Shown: positions 44,758 to 57,840, counted from the stretch's first letter. The stretch is 64,000 nt of DNA from Klebsiella sp. RIT-PI-d (GCF_001187865.1 NZ_LGIT01000017.1:186001-250000); one strand, 5' to 3'. Program-made: numbers and translations. The notes: generated by a model not told the origin, from the sequence alone.

Positions 44758-46001
44758 TGCGTTTATCCCTCCCACGCCTGAAAATGCCGCGCCTGCCCGG
44801 GTTCAGCATCCTCGCCTGGCTATTTACGGCCATGAAAGGCTGGGTAATGGCGTCGCGTCAAAAAGATGCAGACAGCCTGATTATGTACGACCGCACGCTG
44901 GTCTGGCTGACATTTGGCCTTGCCGCGATCGGTTTTATTATGGTGACATCGGCGTCAATGCCTATCGGGCAACGACTGACCAACGATCCTTTCTTTTTTG
45001 CTAAACGCGATGGTGCGTATCTGGTAATGGCCTTTTTGCTGGCGCTGGTTACGTTGCGCCTGCCGATGGATTTCTGGCAGCGCTACAGTACGGCCATGCT
45101 GCTCGGCTCGATTATCATGCTAATGGTGGTGCTGGTCGTCGGCAGCTCGGTAAAAGGGGCATCGCGCTGGATTGACCTTGGCCTGCTGCGCGTGCAGCCT
45201 GCCGAGCTGACCAAACTGTCGCTGTTCTGTTATATCGCCAACTATCTGGTGCGCAAAGGGGATGAGGTACGTAACAACTTACGCGGCTTCTTAAAACCGA
45301 TGGGCGTCATTTTTGTGCTGGCGATCCTGCTGCTGGCCCAGCCGGACCTCGGGACCGTGGTCGTGCTGTTTGTGACGACCCTGGCAATGCTATTCCTTGC
45401 CGGGGCGAAACTGTGGCAGTTCATCGCGATTATCGGTATGGGTATCTCGGCGGTCATTCTGCTGATCCTGGCAGAACCCTATCGTATTCGTCGTGTGACG
45501 GCCTTCTGGGATCCGTGGGCGGACCCGTTTGGCAGCGGTTATCAGCTGACGCAGTCGCTGATGGCCTTTGGCCGCGGTGAACTGTGGGGCCAGGGGCTCG
45601 GTAACTCTGTACAGAAGCTGGAATATCTGCCGGAAGCACATACCGATTTCATCTTCGCCATCATCGGAGAAGAATTAGGCTATGTCGGTGTAGCGCTGGC
45701 GCTGTTGATGGTATTCTTCGTCGCTTTTCGCGCAATGTCCATTGGCCGTAAAGCGCTGGAAATTAATCAGCGTTTTTCCGGTTTTCTGGCCTGTTCCATT
45801 GGCGTCTGGTTTAGCTTCCAGGCACTGGTAAACGTCGGGGCGGCCGCCGGTATGCTGCCAACAAAGGGCCTGACGCTGCCATTAATCAGTTACGGTGGGT
45901 CGAGTCTGTTAATCATGTCGACGGCCATCATCATGTTATTACGCATAGATTATGAAACGCGTCTGGAAAAAGCCCAGGCGTTTACACGAGGTCAACGATG
46001 A
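44757..46001 (+). CDS. ftsW: Septal peptidoglycan polymerase FtsW
   Basis: FtsW is a SEDS-family glycosyltransferase that polymerises lipid II at the septum with FtsI. It has about ten membrane segments. Conserved SEDS segments include [24 protein letters not shown], the catalytic-aspartate loop [14 protein letters not shown], and [13 protein letters not shown]. It has 414 residues. It overlaps murG by 4 bp. Confidence 0.96.
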   Translation: MRLSLPRLKMPRLPGFSILAWLFTAMKGWVMASRQKDADSLIMYDRTLVWLTFGLAAIGFIMVTSASMPIGQRLTNDPFFFAKRDGAYLVMAFLLALVTLRLPMDFWQRYSTAMLLGSIIMLMVVLVVGSSVKGASRWIDLGLLRVQPAELTKLSLFCYIANYLVRKGDEVRNNLRGFLKPMGVIFVLAILLLAQPDLGTVVVLFVTTLAMLFLAGAKLWQFIAIIGMGISAVILLILAEPYRIRRVTAFWDPWADPFGSGYQLTQSLMAFGRGELWGQGLGNSVQKLEYLPEAHTDFIFAIIGEELGYVGVALALLMVFFVAFRAMSIGRKALEINQRFSGFLACSIGVWFSFQALVNVGAAAGMLPTKGLTLPLISYGGSSLLIMSTAIIMLLRIDYETRLEKAQAFTRGQR

Positions 46002-47065
46002 GCGGTCAGGGCAAACGGTTAATGGTGATGGCGGGCGGTACGGGTGGACATGTGTTCCCGGGACTGGCCGTCGCTCATCATCTGATGGCGCAGGGCTGGC
46101 AGGTGCGCTGGCTGGGAACCGCCGATCGTATGGAAGCCGACCTGGTACCAAAAAACGGTATTGAAATCGATTTTATCCAGATTTCGGGCCTGCGCGGCAA
46201 AGGCATTAAAGCCCAGCTGCTGGCGCCGCTGCGCATTTACCATGCCTGGCGTCAGGCGCGTGCCATTATGATGCGGTTTAAGCCAGACGTTGTGCTGGGC
46301 ATGGGCGGCTACGTGTCGGGTCCGGGCGGACTGGCGGCATGGTCGCTGGGTATTCCGGTCGTTCTGCATGAGCAAAATGGCATTGCCGGACTAACCAATA
46401 AGTGGCTGGCAAAAATTGCCAAAAAAGTGATGCAGGCGTTCCCCGGTGCATTTCCTGATGCGGATGTCGTCGGCAACCCGGTACGTACGGATGTTCTGGC
46501 CCTTCCGCTGCCGCAGACCCGTCTGGCCGGACGCGAAGGTCCGGTACGGGTGCTGGTTGTCGGGGGGTCCCAGGGCGCGCGCGTTTTAAATCAGACGTTG
46601 CCCCAGGTGGCAGCTAAGCTGGGTGACACTATTACCGTCTGGCACCAGAGCGGGAAAGGTTCACAGGCTGCCGTCGAGCAGGCGTATGCCGCTGTCGGTC
46701 AGCCGCAGCATAAAGTGACCGAATTTATTGATGATATGGCAGCCGCTTACGCATGGGCTGATGTTGTCGTTTGTCGCTCCGGCGCGCTGACGGTGAGCGA
46801 AATCGCCGCCGCTGGCCTCCCGGCGCTGTTTGTACCGTTTCAACATAAAGATCGCCAGCAGTACTGGAATGCGCTGCCGCTTGAGAAAGCAGGCGCAGCG
46901 AAAATTCTTGAGCAGCCACAATTTACCGTGGAGGCCATCGTTGAAACACTGGCAGCATGGGATCGGGAAACATTACTCACGATGGCTGAACGCGCGCGTG
47001 CGGCCTCTATTCCTGATGCGACAGAACGTGTAGCAAATGAAGTGAGTCTGGCAGCCCGGGCTTAA
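45998..47065 (+). CDS. murG: Lipid II synthase MurG
   Basis: MurG is a membrane-associated GT-B glycosyltransferase that adds GlcNAc to lipid I. The N-terminal glycine-rich motifs [18 protein letters not shown] and [15 protein letters not shown] are present. The UDP-GlcNAc site in the C-terminal half includes [12 protein letters not shown] and the [17 protein letters not shown] region. It has 355 residues. Confidence 0.97.
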   Translation: MSGQGKRLMVMAGGTGGHVFPGLAVAHHLMAQGWQVRWLGTADRMEADLVPKNGIEIDFIQISGLRGKGIKAQLLAPLRIYHAWRQARAIMMRFKPDVVLGMGGYVSGPGGLAAWSLGIPVVLHEQNGIAGLTNKWLAKIAKKVMQAFPGAFPDADVVGNPVRTDVLALPLPQTRLAGREGPVRVLVVGGSQGARVLNQTLPQVAAKLGDTITVWHQSGKGSQAAVEQAYAAVGQPQHKVTEFIDDMAAAYAWADVVVCRSGALTVSEIAAAGLPALFVPFQHKDRQQYWNALPLEKAGAAKILEQPQFTVEAIVETLAAWDRETLLTMAERARAASIPDATERVANEVSLAARA

Positions 47066-47117
47066 CTGTGGCGGTGCCGTTCGCACCGCGTGAATATTGA
47101 AGTTATGGCGTTATAGA

Positions 47118-48593
47118 ATGAATACACAACAACTGGCTAAACTGCGTTCAATTGTGCCCGAGATGCGTCGCGTCCGGCATATTCATTTTGTTGGCATCGG
47201 CGGTGCTGGCATGGGCGGTATTGCTGAAGTTCTGGCTAACGAAGGCTATCAGATTAGCGGATCGGACCTGGCGCCTAATCCGGTTACGCAGCAGTTGGCG
47301 TCGCTCGGGGCGACCATCTATTTTAATCACCGTCCGGAAAACGTGCTCGACGCGAGCGTGGTCGTAGTATCTACCGCTATTTCAGCGGATAACCCGGAAA
47401 TTGTTGCCGCCCACGAGGCGCGTATTCCGGTAATTCGTCGTGCAGAAATGCTGGCAGAGCTAATGCGCTTTCGTCACGGCATTGCGATTGCCGGTACGCA
47501 TGGTAAAACCACAACCACCGCGATGGTTGCCAGCATTTATGCCGAGGCCGGACTCGATCCGACTTTTGTCAACGGCGGACTGGTTAAAGCGGCGGGTGTT
47601 CATGCGCGTCTTGGTCACAGCCGCTACTTAATTGCGGAAGCGGATGAGAGCGATGCGTCATTTCTGCATCTACAGCCGATGGTCTCTGTCGTCACCAATA
47701 TCGAAGCCGACCATATGGACACCTATCAGGGCGACTTCGAAAACCTGAAACAGACGTTTATCAATTTCCTGCACAACCTGCCGTTTTATGGTCGTGCGGT
47801 CATGTGCGTGGACGATCCGGTGATCCGTGAGCTGTTGCCGCGTGTCGGTCGTCAAATCACGACTTACGGATTCAGTGACGATGCAGACGTGCGCATCGAA
47901 GATTACGAACAAAACGGACCGCAGGGACACTTTACGCTGCTGCGTCAGGATAAACCGGCACTGCGCGTAACGCTTAACGCGCCGGGTCGCCATAACGCGT
48001 TGAATGCCGCCGCAGCGGTCGCGGTGGCGACGGAAGAGGGCATTGAAGATGAGGCTATCCTGCGTGCGCTGGAAAGCTTTCAGGGTACCGGCCGCCGCTT
48101 TGATTTCCTTGGAGAATATCCGCTGCAAGAGATCAACGGCAAGCCCGGAACGGCAATGCTTATTGATGATTATGGGCACCATCCGACCGAAGTTGATGCC
48201 ACCATTAAAGCGGCGCGCGCAGGCTGGCCGGATAAAAACCTGGTCATGCTATTTCAGCCGCATCGATTTACCCGTACGCGCGATCTCTACGATGATTTCG
48301 CCAGGGTATTGACACAGGTCGACGCGCTGTTGATGCTGGAGGTCTATTCCGCCGGAGAAGCCGCTATTCCGGGCGCGGACAGCCGGTCGCTGTGTCGGAC
48401 CATCCGGGGACGAGGTAAAGTTGATCCGATTCTGGTTTCCGATCCGGCGCAGGTTGCTGAAATGCTGGCCCCGGTCCTTACCGGTAACGATCTCATTCTG
48501 GTCCAGGGTGCAGGAAATATAGGCAAAATCGCCCGTAATTTATCGGAAATCAAATTGAAGCCGCAAACTCAGGAGGAGGAGCATCGTGGTTGA
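47118..48593 (+). CDS. murC: UDP-MurNAc:L-alanine ligase MurC
   Basis: MurC adds the first residue, L-alanine, to UDP-MurNAc. The N-terminal dinucleotide-like motif is [17 protein letters not shown], the ATP site is [13 protein letters not shown] (about residues 120-132), and [14 protein letters not shown] lies in the C-terminal domain. The ATG at 47118 ([13 protein letters not shown]) gives 491 residues, as in E. coli; the frame opens seven codons upstream at a TTG. It overlaps ddlB by 8 bp. Confidence 0.97.
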   Translation: MNTQQLAKLRSIVPEMRRVRHIHFVGIGGAGMGGIAEVLANEGYQISGSDLAPNPVTQQLASLGATIYFNHRPENVLDASVVVVSTAISADNPEIVAAHEARIPVIRRAEMLAELMRFRHGIAIAGTHGKTTTTAMVASIYAEAGLDPTFVNGGLVKAAGVHARLGHSRYLIAEADESDASFLHLQPMVSVVTNIEADHMDTYQGDFENLKQTFINFLHNLPFYGRAVMCVDDPVIRELLPRVGRQITTYGFSDDADVRIEDYEQNGPQGHFTLLRQDKPALRVTLNAPGRHNALNAAAAVAVATEEGIEDEAILRALESFQGTGRRFDFLGEYPLQEINGKPGTAMLIDDYGHHPTEVDATIKAARAGWPDKNLVMLFQPHRFTRTRDLYDDFARVLTQVDALLMLEVYSAGEAAIPGADSRSLCRTIRGRGKVDPILVSDPAQVAEMLAPVLTGNDLILVQGAGNIGKIARNLSEIKLKPQTQEEEHRG

Positions 48594-49506
48594 TAAGATA
48601 GCCGTCCTGCTCGGTGGGACATCCGCAGAGCGTGAAGTCTCACTCAATTCCGGTGCGGCGGTACTGGCGGGGCTGCGTGAAGCCGGCATTGATGCCTGGC
48701 CCGTTGATCCACGCGAAACCGATATCACCCATCTTAAAGAGATGGGTTTTCAGAAAGTGTTTATTGCCTTACATGGACGTGGAGGTGAGGATGGGACCTT
48801 GCAGGGACTACTGGAGCTTTCCGGAATTCCCTATACCGGCAGCGGCGTAATGGCCTCGGCTATTTCGATGGACAAACTGCGCAGCAAATTGCTGTGGCAG
48901 GGTGCCGATTTACCGGTTGCACCCTGGGTCGCTTTAACGCGTAAAACCTTTGCTGACGGGCTTTCTGCTGATCTCCAGCAGCGGATCGCCGATCTGGGAC
49001 TTCCGCTGATTGTTAAGCCGAGCCGCGAAGGGTCAAGCGTTGGCATGTCTAAGGTCACAGAAGCGAGTGCTTTGCACGCGGCATTAACCCAGGCATTTCA
49101 GCATGATGATGAAGTTTTAATCGAAAAATGGCTCAGCGGGCCAGAATTTACCGTTGCAATACTGGGTGAAGAAATTTTACCGTCAATTCGTATTCAACCC
49201 GCTGGAACCTTCTATGATTATGAAGCTAAGTATCTCTCTGATGAGACAAAGTATTTTTGCCCAAGCGGCCTTGATGGCGAGCAGGAAGCAAAATTGCAAT
49301 CTCTGGTTGTGAATGCCTGGGATATCCTCGGCTGTCGCGGCTGGGGACGAATCGACGTTATGCTGGACAGCGATGGCCAGTTTTATCTGCTGGAAGCGAA
49401 TACCTCTCCGGGTATGACCAACCACAGTCTGGTGCCAATGGCGGCACGTCAGGCTGGAATGAGTTTTTCGCAGCTGGTAGTTCGTATTTTAGATCTGGCG
49501 GGTTGA
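48586..49506 (+). CDS. ddlB: D-alanine:D-alanine ligase B
   Basis: DdlB makes the D-Ala-D-Ala dipeptide used by MurF. It is an ATP-grasp enzyme: [17 protein letters not shown] at the N-terminus (Glu15), [14 protein letters not shown], and the ATP-grasp loop [11 protein letters not shown], ending [13 protein letters not shown]. It has 306 residues. The start is GTG at 48586 inside the murC end. In E. coli promoters for ftsQAZ lie within this gene; I did not map them. Confidence 0.96.
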   Translation: MVDKIAVLLGGTSAEREVSLNSGAAVLAGLREAGIDAWPVDPRETDITHLKEMGFQKVFIALHGRGGEDGTLQGLLELSGIPYTGSGVMASAISMDKLRSKLLWQGADLPVAPWVALTRKTFADGLSADLQQRIADLGLPLIVKPSREGSSVGMSKVTEASALHAALTQAFQHDDEVLIEKWLSGPEFTVAILGEEILPSIRIQPAGTFYDYEAKYLSDETKYFCPSGLDGEQEAKLQSLVVNAWDILGCRGWGRIDVMLDSDGQFYLLEANTSPGMTNHSLVPMAARQAGMSFSQLVVRILDLAG

Positions 49507-49507
49507 T

Positions 49508-50338
49508 ATGTCGCAGGCTGCGCTGAACACGCGAAACCGTGAAGAAGAGGAAGTCGCTTCTTCACGGCGAAATAATGGAACGCGCCTCGCAGGTATCGTT
49601 TTCCTGCTGGCGGTGCTGTGTACCGTGTTAATGAGCGGCTGGATGATTCTGGGCTGGATGGACGATGCGCAGCGTTTACCCCTGTCAAAACTGGTGTTAA
49701 CCGGCGATCGTCATTACACGCGCAACGATGATATCCGGCAGTCTATTCTGGCGCTGGGCGCTCCGGGTACGTTTATGACTCAGGACGTCAATATTATTCA
49801 GAGCCAGATTGAGCGTCTGCCCTGGATTAAACAGGCCAGCGTCAGAAAGCAGTGGCCGGATGAATTAAAGATTCATCTGGTTGAATATGTGCCGATAGCA
49901 CGATGGAATGACCAGCATATGGTCGATATCGACGGTAACTCTTTCAGCGTACCGTCAGATCGCACCAGCAAAGTTAATTTGCCCATGCTGTCAGGCCCTG
50001 AAGGAAGTGAAAACGAAGTACTGCAAGGCTATCGCGATATGGGAAAGGTGCTGGCAAAAGATAAGTTCACGTTAAAAGTGGCGGCGATGACCGCGCGCCG
50101 CTCCTGGCAATTAACCCTGAATAATGATATCAGGCTTAATCTGGGACGCGGTGATACGATGAAACGTCTGGAGCGCTTTATAGAACTGTATCCAGTTTTA
50201 CAACAGCAAGCGCAGACCGATGGCAAACGGATTAGCTACGTTGATTTGCGCTATGACTCGGGCGCGGCTGTCGGTTGGGTACCGGCACCGGCTGAGGAAC
50301 CTAATCAACAACAGAATCAGGCACAGGCAGAGCAATAA
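49508..50338 (+). CDS. ftsQ: Cell division protein FtsQ
   Basis: FtsQ is a bitopic divisome protein of the FtsQLB complex. It has a short cytoplasmic N-terminus (residues 1-25), a membrane segment (about 26-47, [21 protein letters not shown]) and a periplasmic POTRA domain (from about 57, [18 protein letters not shown]) and beta domain. It has 276 residues, with a Gln-rich tail. Its stop overlaps the ftsA start by one base. Confidence 0.95.
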   Translation: MSQAALNTRNREEEEVASSRRNNGTRLAGIVFLLAVLCTVLMSGWMILGWMDDAQRLPLSKLVLTGDRHYTRNDDIRQSILALGAPGTFMTQDVNIIQSQIERLPWIKQASVRKQWPDELKIHLVEYVPIARWNDQHMVDIDGNSFSVPSDRTSKVNLPMLSGPEGSENEVLQGYRDMGKVLAKDKFTLKVAAMTARRSWQLTLNNDIRLNLGRGDTMKRLERFIELYPVLQQQAQTDGKRISYVDLRYDSGAAVGWVPAPAEEPNQQQNQAQAEQ

Positions 50339-51600
50339 TGATCAAGGCGACGGACAGAAAACTGGTAGTTGGACTGGAGATTGGCACCGCGAAGGTGGCC
50401 GCTTTGGTAGGGGAGGTTCTGCCCGACGGTATGGTCAATATCATAGGCGTGGGCAGTTGCCCGTCGCGTGGTATGGATAAAGGCGGGGTAAACGATCTCG
50501 AATCGGTAGTAAAATGCGTGCAACGTGCTATCGATCAGGCAGAATTAATGGCTGATTGTCAAATATCCTCGGTTTATCTGGCGCTTTCAGGTAAACATAT
50601 TAGCTGTCAGAACGAAATTGGCATGGTGCCGATTTCAGAAGAAGAAGTAACGCAGGAAGATGTCGAAAACGTGGTGCATACCGCAAAATCGGTACGCGTG
50701 CGTGATGAGCATCGGGTACTGCATGTTATTCCTCAGGAATATGCCATCGATTATCAGGAAGGCATTAAAAATCCGGTGGGATTATCCGGCGTACGTATGC
50801 AGGCAAAAGTGCATTTGATCACCTGTCACAACGATATGGCGAAAAATATCGTCAAAGCCGTTGAACGTTGTGGTTTAAAAGTTGACCAACTGATCTTTGC
50901 CGGCCTGGCGTCCAGTTATTCTGTACTGACTGAGGACGAACGTGAGCTGGGCGTCTGTGTGGTTGACATCGGCGGTGGTACAATGGACATCGCTGTGTAT
51001 ACCGGCGGCGCGCTGCGTCACACTAAAGTCATCCCGTATGCAGGGAACGTCGTGACCAGCGATATTGCCTATGCCTTCGGTACGCCGCCAAGCGATGCCG
51101 AAGCCATTAAAGTTCGTCATGGCTGTGCGTTTGGCTCTATCGTCGGTAAAGACGAGAGCGTGGAGGTCCCAAGCGTTGGGGGACGTCCACCGCGCAGCCT
51201 GCAGCGCCAGACCCTGGCTGAGGTTATCGAACCGCGATATACCGAGCTGCTGAATCTGGTAAACGAAGAGATTTTGCAACTGCAGGAAATGCTGCGTGAA
51301 AAAGGCGTGAAACATCATCTTGCAGCAGGCATTGTATTAACCGGCGGCGCGGCGCAAATTGAAGGTCTGGCGGCCTGTGCGCAACGCGTTTTTCATACGC
51401 AGGTACGCATCGGCGCGCCGCTGAATATTACCGGACTGACGGATTACGCCCAGGAGCCGTATTATTCTACGGCTGTGGGCCTGCTGCACTACGGGAAAGA
51501 GTCCCATTTAAATGGTGAAGCAGACGTTGAAAAACGAGTAACGGCCTCCGTTGGCTCGTGGATTAAACGACTTAACAGTTGGCTACGAAAAGAATTTTGA
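50338..51600 (+). CDS. ftsA: Cell division protein FtsA
   Basis: FtsA is an actin-fold protein that tethers FtsZ to the membrane and recruits later divisome proteins. The nucleotide-binding phosphate loops are VGLEIGTAKVAALVGEV and CVVDIGGGTMDIAVYTGG; the adenosine region is LTGGAAQIEGL. The C-terminal amphipathic membrane-targeting helix is visible as SWIKRLNSWLRKEF. It has 420 residues. Confidence 0.97.
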   Translation: MIKATDRKLVVGLEIGTAKVAALVGEVLPDGMVNIIGVGSCPSRGMDKGGVNDLESVVKCVQRAIDQAELMADCQISSVYLALSGKHISCQNEIGMVPISEEEVTQEDVENVVHTAKSVRVRDEHRVLHVIPQEYAIDYQEGIKNPVGLSGVRMQAKVHLITCHNDMAKNIVKAVERCGLKVDQLIFAGLASSYSVLTEDERELGVCVVDIGGGTMDIAVYTGGALRHTKVIPYAGNVVTSDIAYAFGTPPSDAEAIKVRHGCAFGSIVGKDESVEVPSVGGRPPRSLQRQTLAEVIEPRYTELLNLVNEEILQLQEMLREKGVKHHLAAGIVLTGGAAQIEGLAACAQRVFHTQVRIGAPLNITGLTDYAQEPYYSTAVGLLHYGKESHLNGEADVEKRVTASVGSWIKRLNSWLRKEF

Positions 51601-51663
51601 TTTTTTTAAGAGAACGCAGAAAATTAGCGATCTCAGGCGACAGGCACAAAACGGAGAGAAACT

Positions 51664-52812
51664 ATGTTTGAACCTATGGAACTGACCAACGACGCGGTGA
51701 TTAAAGTCATCGGCGTCGGTGGCGGTGGCGGCAATGCCGTTGAACACATGGTGCGTGAGCGCATCGAAGGTGTTGAATTCTTCGCGGTAAATACCGACGC
51801 TCAGGCGCTACGTAAAACCGCAGTGGGTCAGACGATTCAGATCGGTGGTGGTATCACCAAAGGTCTGGGCGCTGGCGCTAATCCGGAAGTCGGCCGCAAC
51901 GCCGCTGACGAAGATCGTGAAGCTTTACGTGCCGCGCTTGACGGGGCAGACATGGTGTTTATCGCTGCGGGCATGGGCGGTGGTACCGGTACGGGCGCGG
52001 CGCCGGTGGTTGCTGAAGTTGCCAAAGACCTTGGCATCCTGACCGTGGCTGTCGTAACCAAGCCGTTCAATTTTGAAGGCAAAAAGCGTATGGCTTTTGC
52101 TGAGCAGGGGATCACCGAGCTGTCCAAGCACGTTGACTCCCTGATCACGATCCCAAACGACAAACTGCTGAAAGTGCTGGGCCGTGGCATTTCACTGCTT
52201 GACGCCTTTGGGGCCGCAAACGACGTATTAAAAGGTGCCGTTCAGGGTATCGCCGAGCTGATTACCCGCCCGGGTCTGATGAACGTCGACTTTGCTGACG
52301 TGCGTACCGTGATGTCCGAAATGGGCTACGCCATGATGGGCTCCGGCGTGGCGAGCGGTGAAGATCGTGCGGAAGAAGCGGCAGAAATGGCTATCTCGTC
52401 TCCGCTGCTGGAAGACATCGACCTGTCTGGCGCACGTGGCGTGCTGGTTAACATCACGGCGGGCTTTGACCTGCGTCTTGATGAGTTCGAAACCGTGGGT
52501 AACACTATCCGTGCATTTGCTTCAGATAATGCGACTGTGGTTATCGGTACCTCTCTTGACCCGGATATGAACGACGAACTGCGCGTGACGGTTGTTGCCA
52601 CCGGTATTGGCATGGACAAACGTCCTGAAATTACCCTGGTGACGAACAAACAGACACAACAACCGGTGCTGGATCGCTATCAGCAACACGGTATGGCTCC
52701 GTTGACTCAGGAGCAGAAGCCAGCGGCGAAGGCGGTAAACGACACCACTTCTCAGGCAAAAGAGCCGGATTATTTGGATATTCCTGCCTTTTTGCGTAAG
52801 CAGGCTGATTAA
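51664..52812 (+). CDS. ftsZ: Cell division protein FtsZ
   Basis: FtsZ is the tubulin-like GTPase of the Z ring. The tubulin signature [10 protein letters not shown] is at about residues 106-115 and the T7 loop region [15 protein letters not shown] near 207-221. The C-terminal linker ends in the conserved peptide [14 protein letters not shown] that binds FtsA, ZipA and MinC. It has 382 residues, one fewer than E. coli. It is 63 bp after ftsA and is the last gene of the dcw cluster. Confidence 0.97.
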   Translation: MFEPMELTNDAVIKVIGVGGGGGNAVEHMVRERIEGVEFFAVNTDAQALRKTAVGQTIQIGGGITKGLGAGANPEVGRNAADEDREALRAALDGADMVFIAAGMGGGTGTGAAPVVAEVAKDLGILTVAVVTKPFNFEGKKRMAFAEQGITELSKHVDSLITIPNDKLLKVLGRGISLLDAFGAANDVLKGAVQGIAELITRPGLMNVDFADVRTVMSEMGYAMMGSGVASGEDRAEEAAEMAISSPLLEDIDLSGARGVLVNITAGFDLRLDEFETVGNTIRAFASDNATVVIGTSLDPDMNDELRVTVVATGIGMDKRPEITLVTNKQTQQPVLDRYQQHGMAPLTQEQKPAAKAVNDTTSQAKEPDYLDIPAFLRKQAD

Positions 52813-52843
52813 GAATTGACTGGAAGTTGGGCATCTTAGCTCT

Positions 52844-52874
52844 TTGTGCTAAACTGCTCGCCCGAATGTATAGT
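52844..52874 (+). promoter_or_regulatory. Probable lpxC promoter
   Basis: TTGTGC (52844-52849) and TATAGT (52869-52874) lie in the ftsZ-lpxC gap, 39 bp before the lpxC start. The same hexamers stand upstream of E. coli lpxC. The spacer of 19 bp is longer than ideal. Confidence 0.45.
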
Positions 52875-52891
52875 ACACTTCGGTTGGATAG

Positions 52892-53830
<939 letters not shown>

Positions 53831-53842
53831 CGCCTTAAAATT

Positions 53843-53899
53843 CGACTGGTTGACCTGGCACCCTCTCCGTCCAGGAAAACCAGTCGTTTTCTATTTTTA
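53843..53899 (+). terminator. Terminator after lpxC
   Basis: CGACTGGTT (53843-53851) pairs with AACCAGTCG (53878-53886); CCTGG/CCAGG extends the hairpin inside. TTTT and a further T-rich stretch follow to 53899. Confidence 0.8.
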
Positions 53900-54075
53900 C
53901 ACCCCGTAACATTCCATTTCAGATTATCCTCCAGGCCGACTGCCGCTTTCTTGCTCTGTTTATGACCTTTCCAGCTTTATTACTACTGTCGCGATCGGGC
54001 ATTAATGGTAATATCATTACAGGATATGAAATTCAGAGCGTCAGGCTCTTGGGCAAGTAAAGAGTGGTGGATTAA

Positions 54076-54576
54076 GTGAGTGGGTTACTGACGCGCTGGC
54101 GACAGTTAGGCAGACGGTATTTTTGGCCGCATCTCCTGTTGGGGATGGTCGCGGCTGGCTTTGGCCTGCCTGCGCTCGCCAATACCGAACCCGCAGTGCC
54201 GGCGAAAGCAGCGGCAAGTAGTCATAATCAGCCCTCAGGCGTTAGTTTCACGCATCTGGCGCTGCTGGAAGGCAATCGCCGCCCCGCGTTTACCGTAGAT
54301 TACTGGCATCAGCACGCCATTCGCACGGTTATTCGCCACCTCTCTTTTGCTATGGCACCGCAAGTTCTGCCGGTGGCTGAAGAGCCGCTGGCGCTCGAAG
54401 CACATCACATCGCACTGCTTAATACACTTAGCGCGATGTTGACGCAGGAAAGTCAGCCGCCTGCAATCGTCCGACAGGTGGCTATCACCTCTTTTGCACC
54501 GCAATCCGCCTTTAGTATCTCTGCCTGGATACGTCAGGCGCAGGGCATTCGCGCCGGACCTCAACGCCTTAGCTGA
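54076..54576 (+). CDS. secM: Secretion monitor SecM
   Basis: SecM is a short-lived exported protein whose ribosome stalls unless it is pulled by SecA, opening the secA start. It has a long signal sequence (to about residue 40, with [16 protein letters not shown]) and the C-terminal arrest motif [17 protein letters not shown] (residues 146-162). Essential arrest residues F, W, I and GIRAGP are kept. Four positions differ from the E. coli motif, including loss of the proline (STPV replaced by SISA). The start is GTG at 54076, as in E. coli. It has 166 residues and lies 58 bp before secA. Confidence 0.92.
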   Translation: MSGLLTRWRQLGRRYFWPHLLLGMVAAGFGLPALANTEPAVPAKAAASSHNQPSGVSFTHLALLEGNRRPAFTVDYWHQHAIRTVIRHLSFAMAPQVLPVAEEPLALEAHHIALLNTLSAMLTQESQPPAIVRQVAITSFAPQSAFSISAWIRQAQGIRAGPQRLS

Positions 54577-54634
54577 ATCTTTTTTCCTTCAACTACTTTT
54601 TGACTCCGCAGAGCGGGGCGTTTGAGATTTTAAT

Positions 54635-57340
54635 ATGCTAATCAATTTATTAACCAAAGTTTTCGGTAGTCGTAACGATCGTACCCTGCGCCGTATGCGT
54701 AAAGCCGTTTCCCTGATCAACAGCATGGAACCGGCAATGGAAAAGCTCTCCGATGACGAGCTAAAAGCCAAAACCGACGAATTCCGTACGCGCCTGGCGA
54801 AAGGTGCCACCGTAGAGAGCCTGATCCCGGAAGCATTTGCTGTCGTTCGTGAAGCGAGCAAACGTGTTTTTGGAATGCGCCACTTTGACGTTCAGCTGCT
54901 GGGCGGCATGGTACTTAACGAACGCTGCATCGCAGAAATGCGTACTGGTGAAGGTAAAACGCTTACTGCAACCCTGCCGGCATATCTTAATGCGCTGTCT
55001 GGTAAAGGCGTTCACGTGGTTACCGTCAACGACTATCTGGCACAGCGTGATGCCGAGAACAACCGTCCGCTGTTTGAATTCCTCGGCATGAGCGTGGGCA
55101 TTAACATGTCCGGTTTGCCTGCACCGGCAAAACGTGAGGCTTACGCTTCAGACATCACCTACGGAACGAACAACGAATACGGTTTTGACTACCTGCGTGA
55201 CAACATGGCGTTCAGCCCGGAAGAGCGTGTACAGCGTAAACTGCACTATGCGCTGGTGGATGAAGTTGACTCCATTCTGATCGATGAAGCGCGTACGCCG
55301 CTGATCATCTCTGGTCCGGCTGAAGACAGTTCAGAAATGTACAAGCAGATGAACAAAATCATCCCGCATCTGATCCGTCAGGAAAAAGAAGACTCCGACA
55401 CGTTCCAGGGTGAAGGCCACTTCTCCGTGGACGAAAAAGCGCGTCAGGTGAACCTGACCGAACGCGGACTGGTGCTGATTGAAGAGCTGCTGGTAAATGA
55501 AGGCATCATGGCCGAGGGTGAGTCACTTTACTCGCCGGGCAATATCATGATGATGCACCACGTTACCGCCGCATTACGCGCCCACGTGCTGTTTACCCGT
55601 GACGTTGACTACATTGTTAAAGATGGCGAAGTTATTATCGTTGACGAACACACCGGTCGTACCATGCAGGGTCGCCGTTGGTCAGATGGTCTGCACCAGG
55701 CCGTTGAAGCCAAAGAAGGCGTGGAGATCCAGAACGAAAACCAGACTCTGGCATCTATTACCTTCCAGAACTATTTCCGTCTTTACGAGAAACTGGCCGG
55801 TATGACCGGTACAGCGGATACCGAAGCTTTCGAATTTAGCTCCATCTACAAGCTGGACACGGTGGTCGTTCCGACGAACCGTCCGATGATCCGTAAGGAT
55901 ATGGCGGATCTGGTCTATATGACCGAAGCGGAAAAAATCCAGGCCATTATTGAAGACATCAAAGAGCGTACGGCGAACGGACAGCCGGTACTGGTCGGAA
56001 CCATCTCGATCGAAAAATCTGAGGTTGTATCTGAAGAGCTGGTAAAAGCCGGTATTAAACATAACGTTCTGAACGCCAAATTCCACGCTAGTGAAGCAGA
56101 CATTGTTGCTCAGGCAGGCTATCCGGCAGCGGTAACCATTGCCACCAACATGGCTGGTCGTGGTACAGACATCGTGCTGGGCGGTAGCTGGCAGTCAGAA
56201 GTGGCCGCGCTGGAAGAACCTACTGCGGAACAGATTGCGCAGATTAAAGCGGACTGGAAAGTGCGTCACGACGCTGTTCTGGCATCCGGCGGCCTGCATA
56301 TTATTGGTACCGAGCGCCATGAATCGCGTCGTATCGATAACCAGCTGCGCGGACGTTCTGGCCGTCAGGGTGATGCGGGTTCTTCACGCTTCTATTTGTC
56401 GATGGAAGATGCTCTGATGCGCATTTTCGCCTCCGATCGCGTGGCGGGTATGATGCGTAAACTTGGGATGAAACCGGGCGAAGCTATTGAGCATCCGTGG
56501 GTAACGAAGGCCATCGCTAACGCACAGCGTAAAGTGGAAAGCCGTAACTTCGATATTCGTAAGCAGCTGCTTGAATATGATGATGTGGCAAACGACCAGC
56601 GTCGCGCTATTTATACCCAGCGTAACGAACTGCTTGATATTTCTGACGTTAGCGAAACCATCAACAGCATCCGTGAAGACGTCTTCAAGGCCACCATCGA
56701 CAGCTATATTCCACCGCAGTCGCTGGAAGAGATGTGGGATGTTCCTGGTCTGCAGGAGCGCCTGAAAAACGATTTCGAACTCGAACTGCCGATTACCGAA
56801 TGGCTGGACAAAGAGCCTGAGCTGCACGAGGAAACGCTGCGTGAGCGTATCCTGGCCAGCGCTATTGAGGTCTACCAGCGTAAGGAAGAAGTCGTCGGTG
56901 CCGAAATGATGCGCCATTTCGAAAAAGGCGTCATGCTGCAAACCCTTGATTCTCTGTGGAAAGAACACCTGGCAGCGATGGACTACCTGCGTCAGGGTAT
57001 TCATCTGCGCGGCTACGCGCAGAAAGATCCGAAGCAGGAATACAAGCGTGAGTCTTTCTCCATGTTTGCGGCCATGCTTGAGTCACTGAAATACGAAGTG
57101 ATTAGCACCCTGAGCAAAGTACAGGTGCGGATGCCGGAAGAAGTGGAAGAAATGGAGCAACAGCGCCGTGAAGAATCTGAGCGTCTGGCCCAGATGCAGC
57201 AGTTTAGTCATCAGGACGACGATACCCTTGCCGCAGAAGCTATTGCGGAACAAACCGGCGAGCGCAAAGTGGGGCGTAACGATCTCTGCCCGTGCGGTTC
57301 TGGTAAAAAATACAAACAGTGTCACGGCCGTCTGAGCTAA
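54635..57340 (+). CDS. secA: Preprotein translocase ATPase SecA
   Basis: SecA is the motor that drives preproteins through SecYEG. The Walker A motif is [11 protein letters not shown] (about residues 102-112), the DEAD-like Walker B is [17 protein letters not shown] (about 207-223) and the second helicase half has [14 protein letters not shown]. The C-terminal zinc-binding tail is [14 protein letters not shown]. It has 901 residues, as in E. coli. Expression is expected to respond to SecM stalling just upstream. Confidence 0.97.
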   Translation: MLINLLTKVFGSRNDRTLRRMRKAVSLINSMEPAMEKLSDDELKAKTDEFRTRLAKGATVESLIPEAFAVVREASKRVFGMRHFDVQLLGGMVLNERCIAEMRTGEGKTLTATLPAYLNALSGKGVHVVTVNDYLAQRDAENNRPLFEFLGMSVGINMSGLPAPAKREAYASDITYGTNNEYGFDYLRDNMAFSPEERVQRKLHYALVDEVDSILIDEARTPLIISGPAEDSSEMYKQMNKIIPHLIRQEKEDSDTFQGEGHFSVDEKARQVNLTERGLVLIEELLVNEGIMAEGESLYSPGNIMMMHHVTAALRAHVLFTRDVDYIVKDGEVIIVDEHTGRTMQGRRWSDGLHQAVEAKEGVEIQNENQTLASITFQNYFRLYEKLAGMTGTADTEAFEFSSIYKLDTVVVPTNRPMIRKDMADLVYMTEAEKIQAIIEDIKERTANGQPVLVGTISIEKSEVVSEELVKAGIKHNVLNAKFHASEADIVAQAGYPAAVTIATNMAGRGTDIVLGGSWQSEVAALEEPTAEQIAQIKADWKVRHDAVLASGGLHIIGTERHESRRIDNQLRGRSGRQGDAGSSRFYLSMEDALMRIFASDRVAGMMRKLGMKPGEAIEHPWVTKAIANAQRKVESRNFDIRKQLLEYDDVANDQRRAIYTQRNELLDISDVSETINSIREDVFKATIDSYIPPQSLEEMWDVPGLQERLKNDFELELPITEWLDKEPELHEETLRERILASAIEVYQRKEEVVGAEMMRHFEKGVMLQTLDSLWKEHLAAMDYLRQGIHLRGYAQKDPKQEYKRESFSMFAAMLESLKYEVISTLSKVQVRMPEEVEEMEQQRREESERLAQMQQFSHQDDDTLAAEAIAEQTGERKVGRNDLCPCGSGKKYKQCHGRLS

Positions 57341-57360
57341 GGTCGTAATCAAATCTGAAA

Positions 57361-57384
57361 GGCGCAGATATCTGCGCCTTTTTT
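57361..57384 (+). terminator. Terminator after secA
   Basis: GGCGCAGA (57361-57368) pairs with TCTGCGCC (57371-57378), followed by TTTTTT. It lies 20 bp after the secA stop and just before mutT, so some read-through into mutT is probable. Confidence 0.85.
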
Positions 57385-57398
57385 ATGAGCCTGAAATA

Positions 57399-57791
57399 AT
57401 GAAAAGATTGCAAATATCGGTAGGTATTATCCGTAACGCACACAATGAGATTTTTATTACGCAACGTGCAGCCGATGCGCATATGGCAAATAAGCTGGAG
57501 TTTCCCGGTGGGAAGATCGAGGCCAACGAAACGCCGGAGCAGGCGCTGATCCGTGAGTTACAGGAAGAAGTGGGTATTACGCCTCATGATGCGTCGCTAT
57601 TCGATAAGCTGGAGTACGAATTTCCGGATCGGCATATCACGCTGTGGTTTTGGCTGGTAGAACACTGGGACGGCGAGCCATGGGGAAAAGAGGGACAGCC
57701 GGGACGCTGGCTGCCGGCGGAGGCATTAAACCCGCAGGATTTCCCACCAGCGAATACACCGATTATCGCGAAGCTGATTAAGGGAAACTAA
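57399..57791 (+). CDS. mutT: 8-oxo-dGTP diphosphatase MutT
   Basis: MutT removes 8-oxo-dGTP from the nucleotide pool and prevents A:T to C:G transversions. The Nudix box is complete: G37/G38, E44, and R52-E53-L-Q-E56-E57-V-G. It has 130 residues, starting MKRLQISVGIIRN, against 129 in E. coli. Confidence 0.96.
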   Translation: MKRLQISVGIIRNAHNEIFITQRAADAHMANKLEFPGGKIEANETPEQALIRELQEEVGITPHDASLFDKLEYEFPDRHITLWFWLVEHWDGEPWGKEGQPGRWLPAEALNPQDFPPANTPIIAKLIKGN

Positions 57792-57807
57792 GTTTCAGGC
57801 GGTGACA

Positions 57808-57840
57808 TGCCGGCGGCACTGCGCTTGCGCGGGCCTATGT
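57808..57840. repeat. REP-type repeat downstream of mutT
   Basis: TGCCGGCGGCACTGCGCTTG continuing CGCGGGCCTATGT is an imperfect REP palindrome with half-sites GCCGGCGG and GCGGGCC around GCGCTTGCGC. It forms a BIME-like pair with the element at 57915. Confidence 0.7.
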
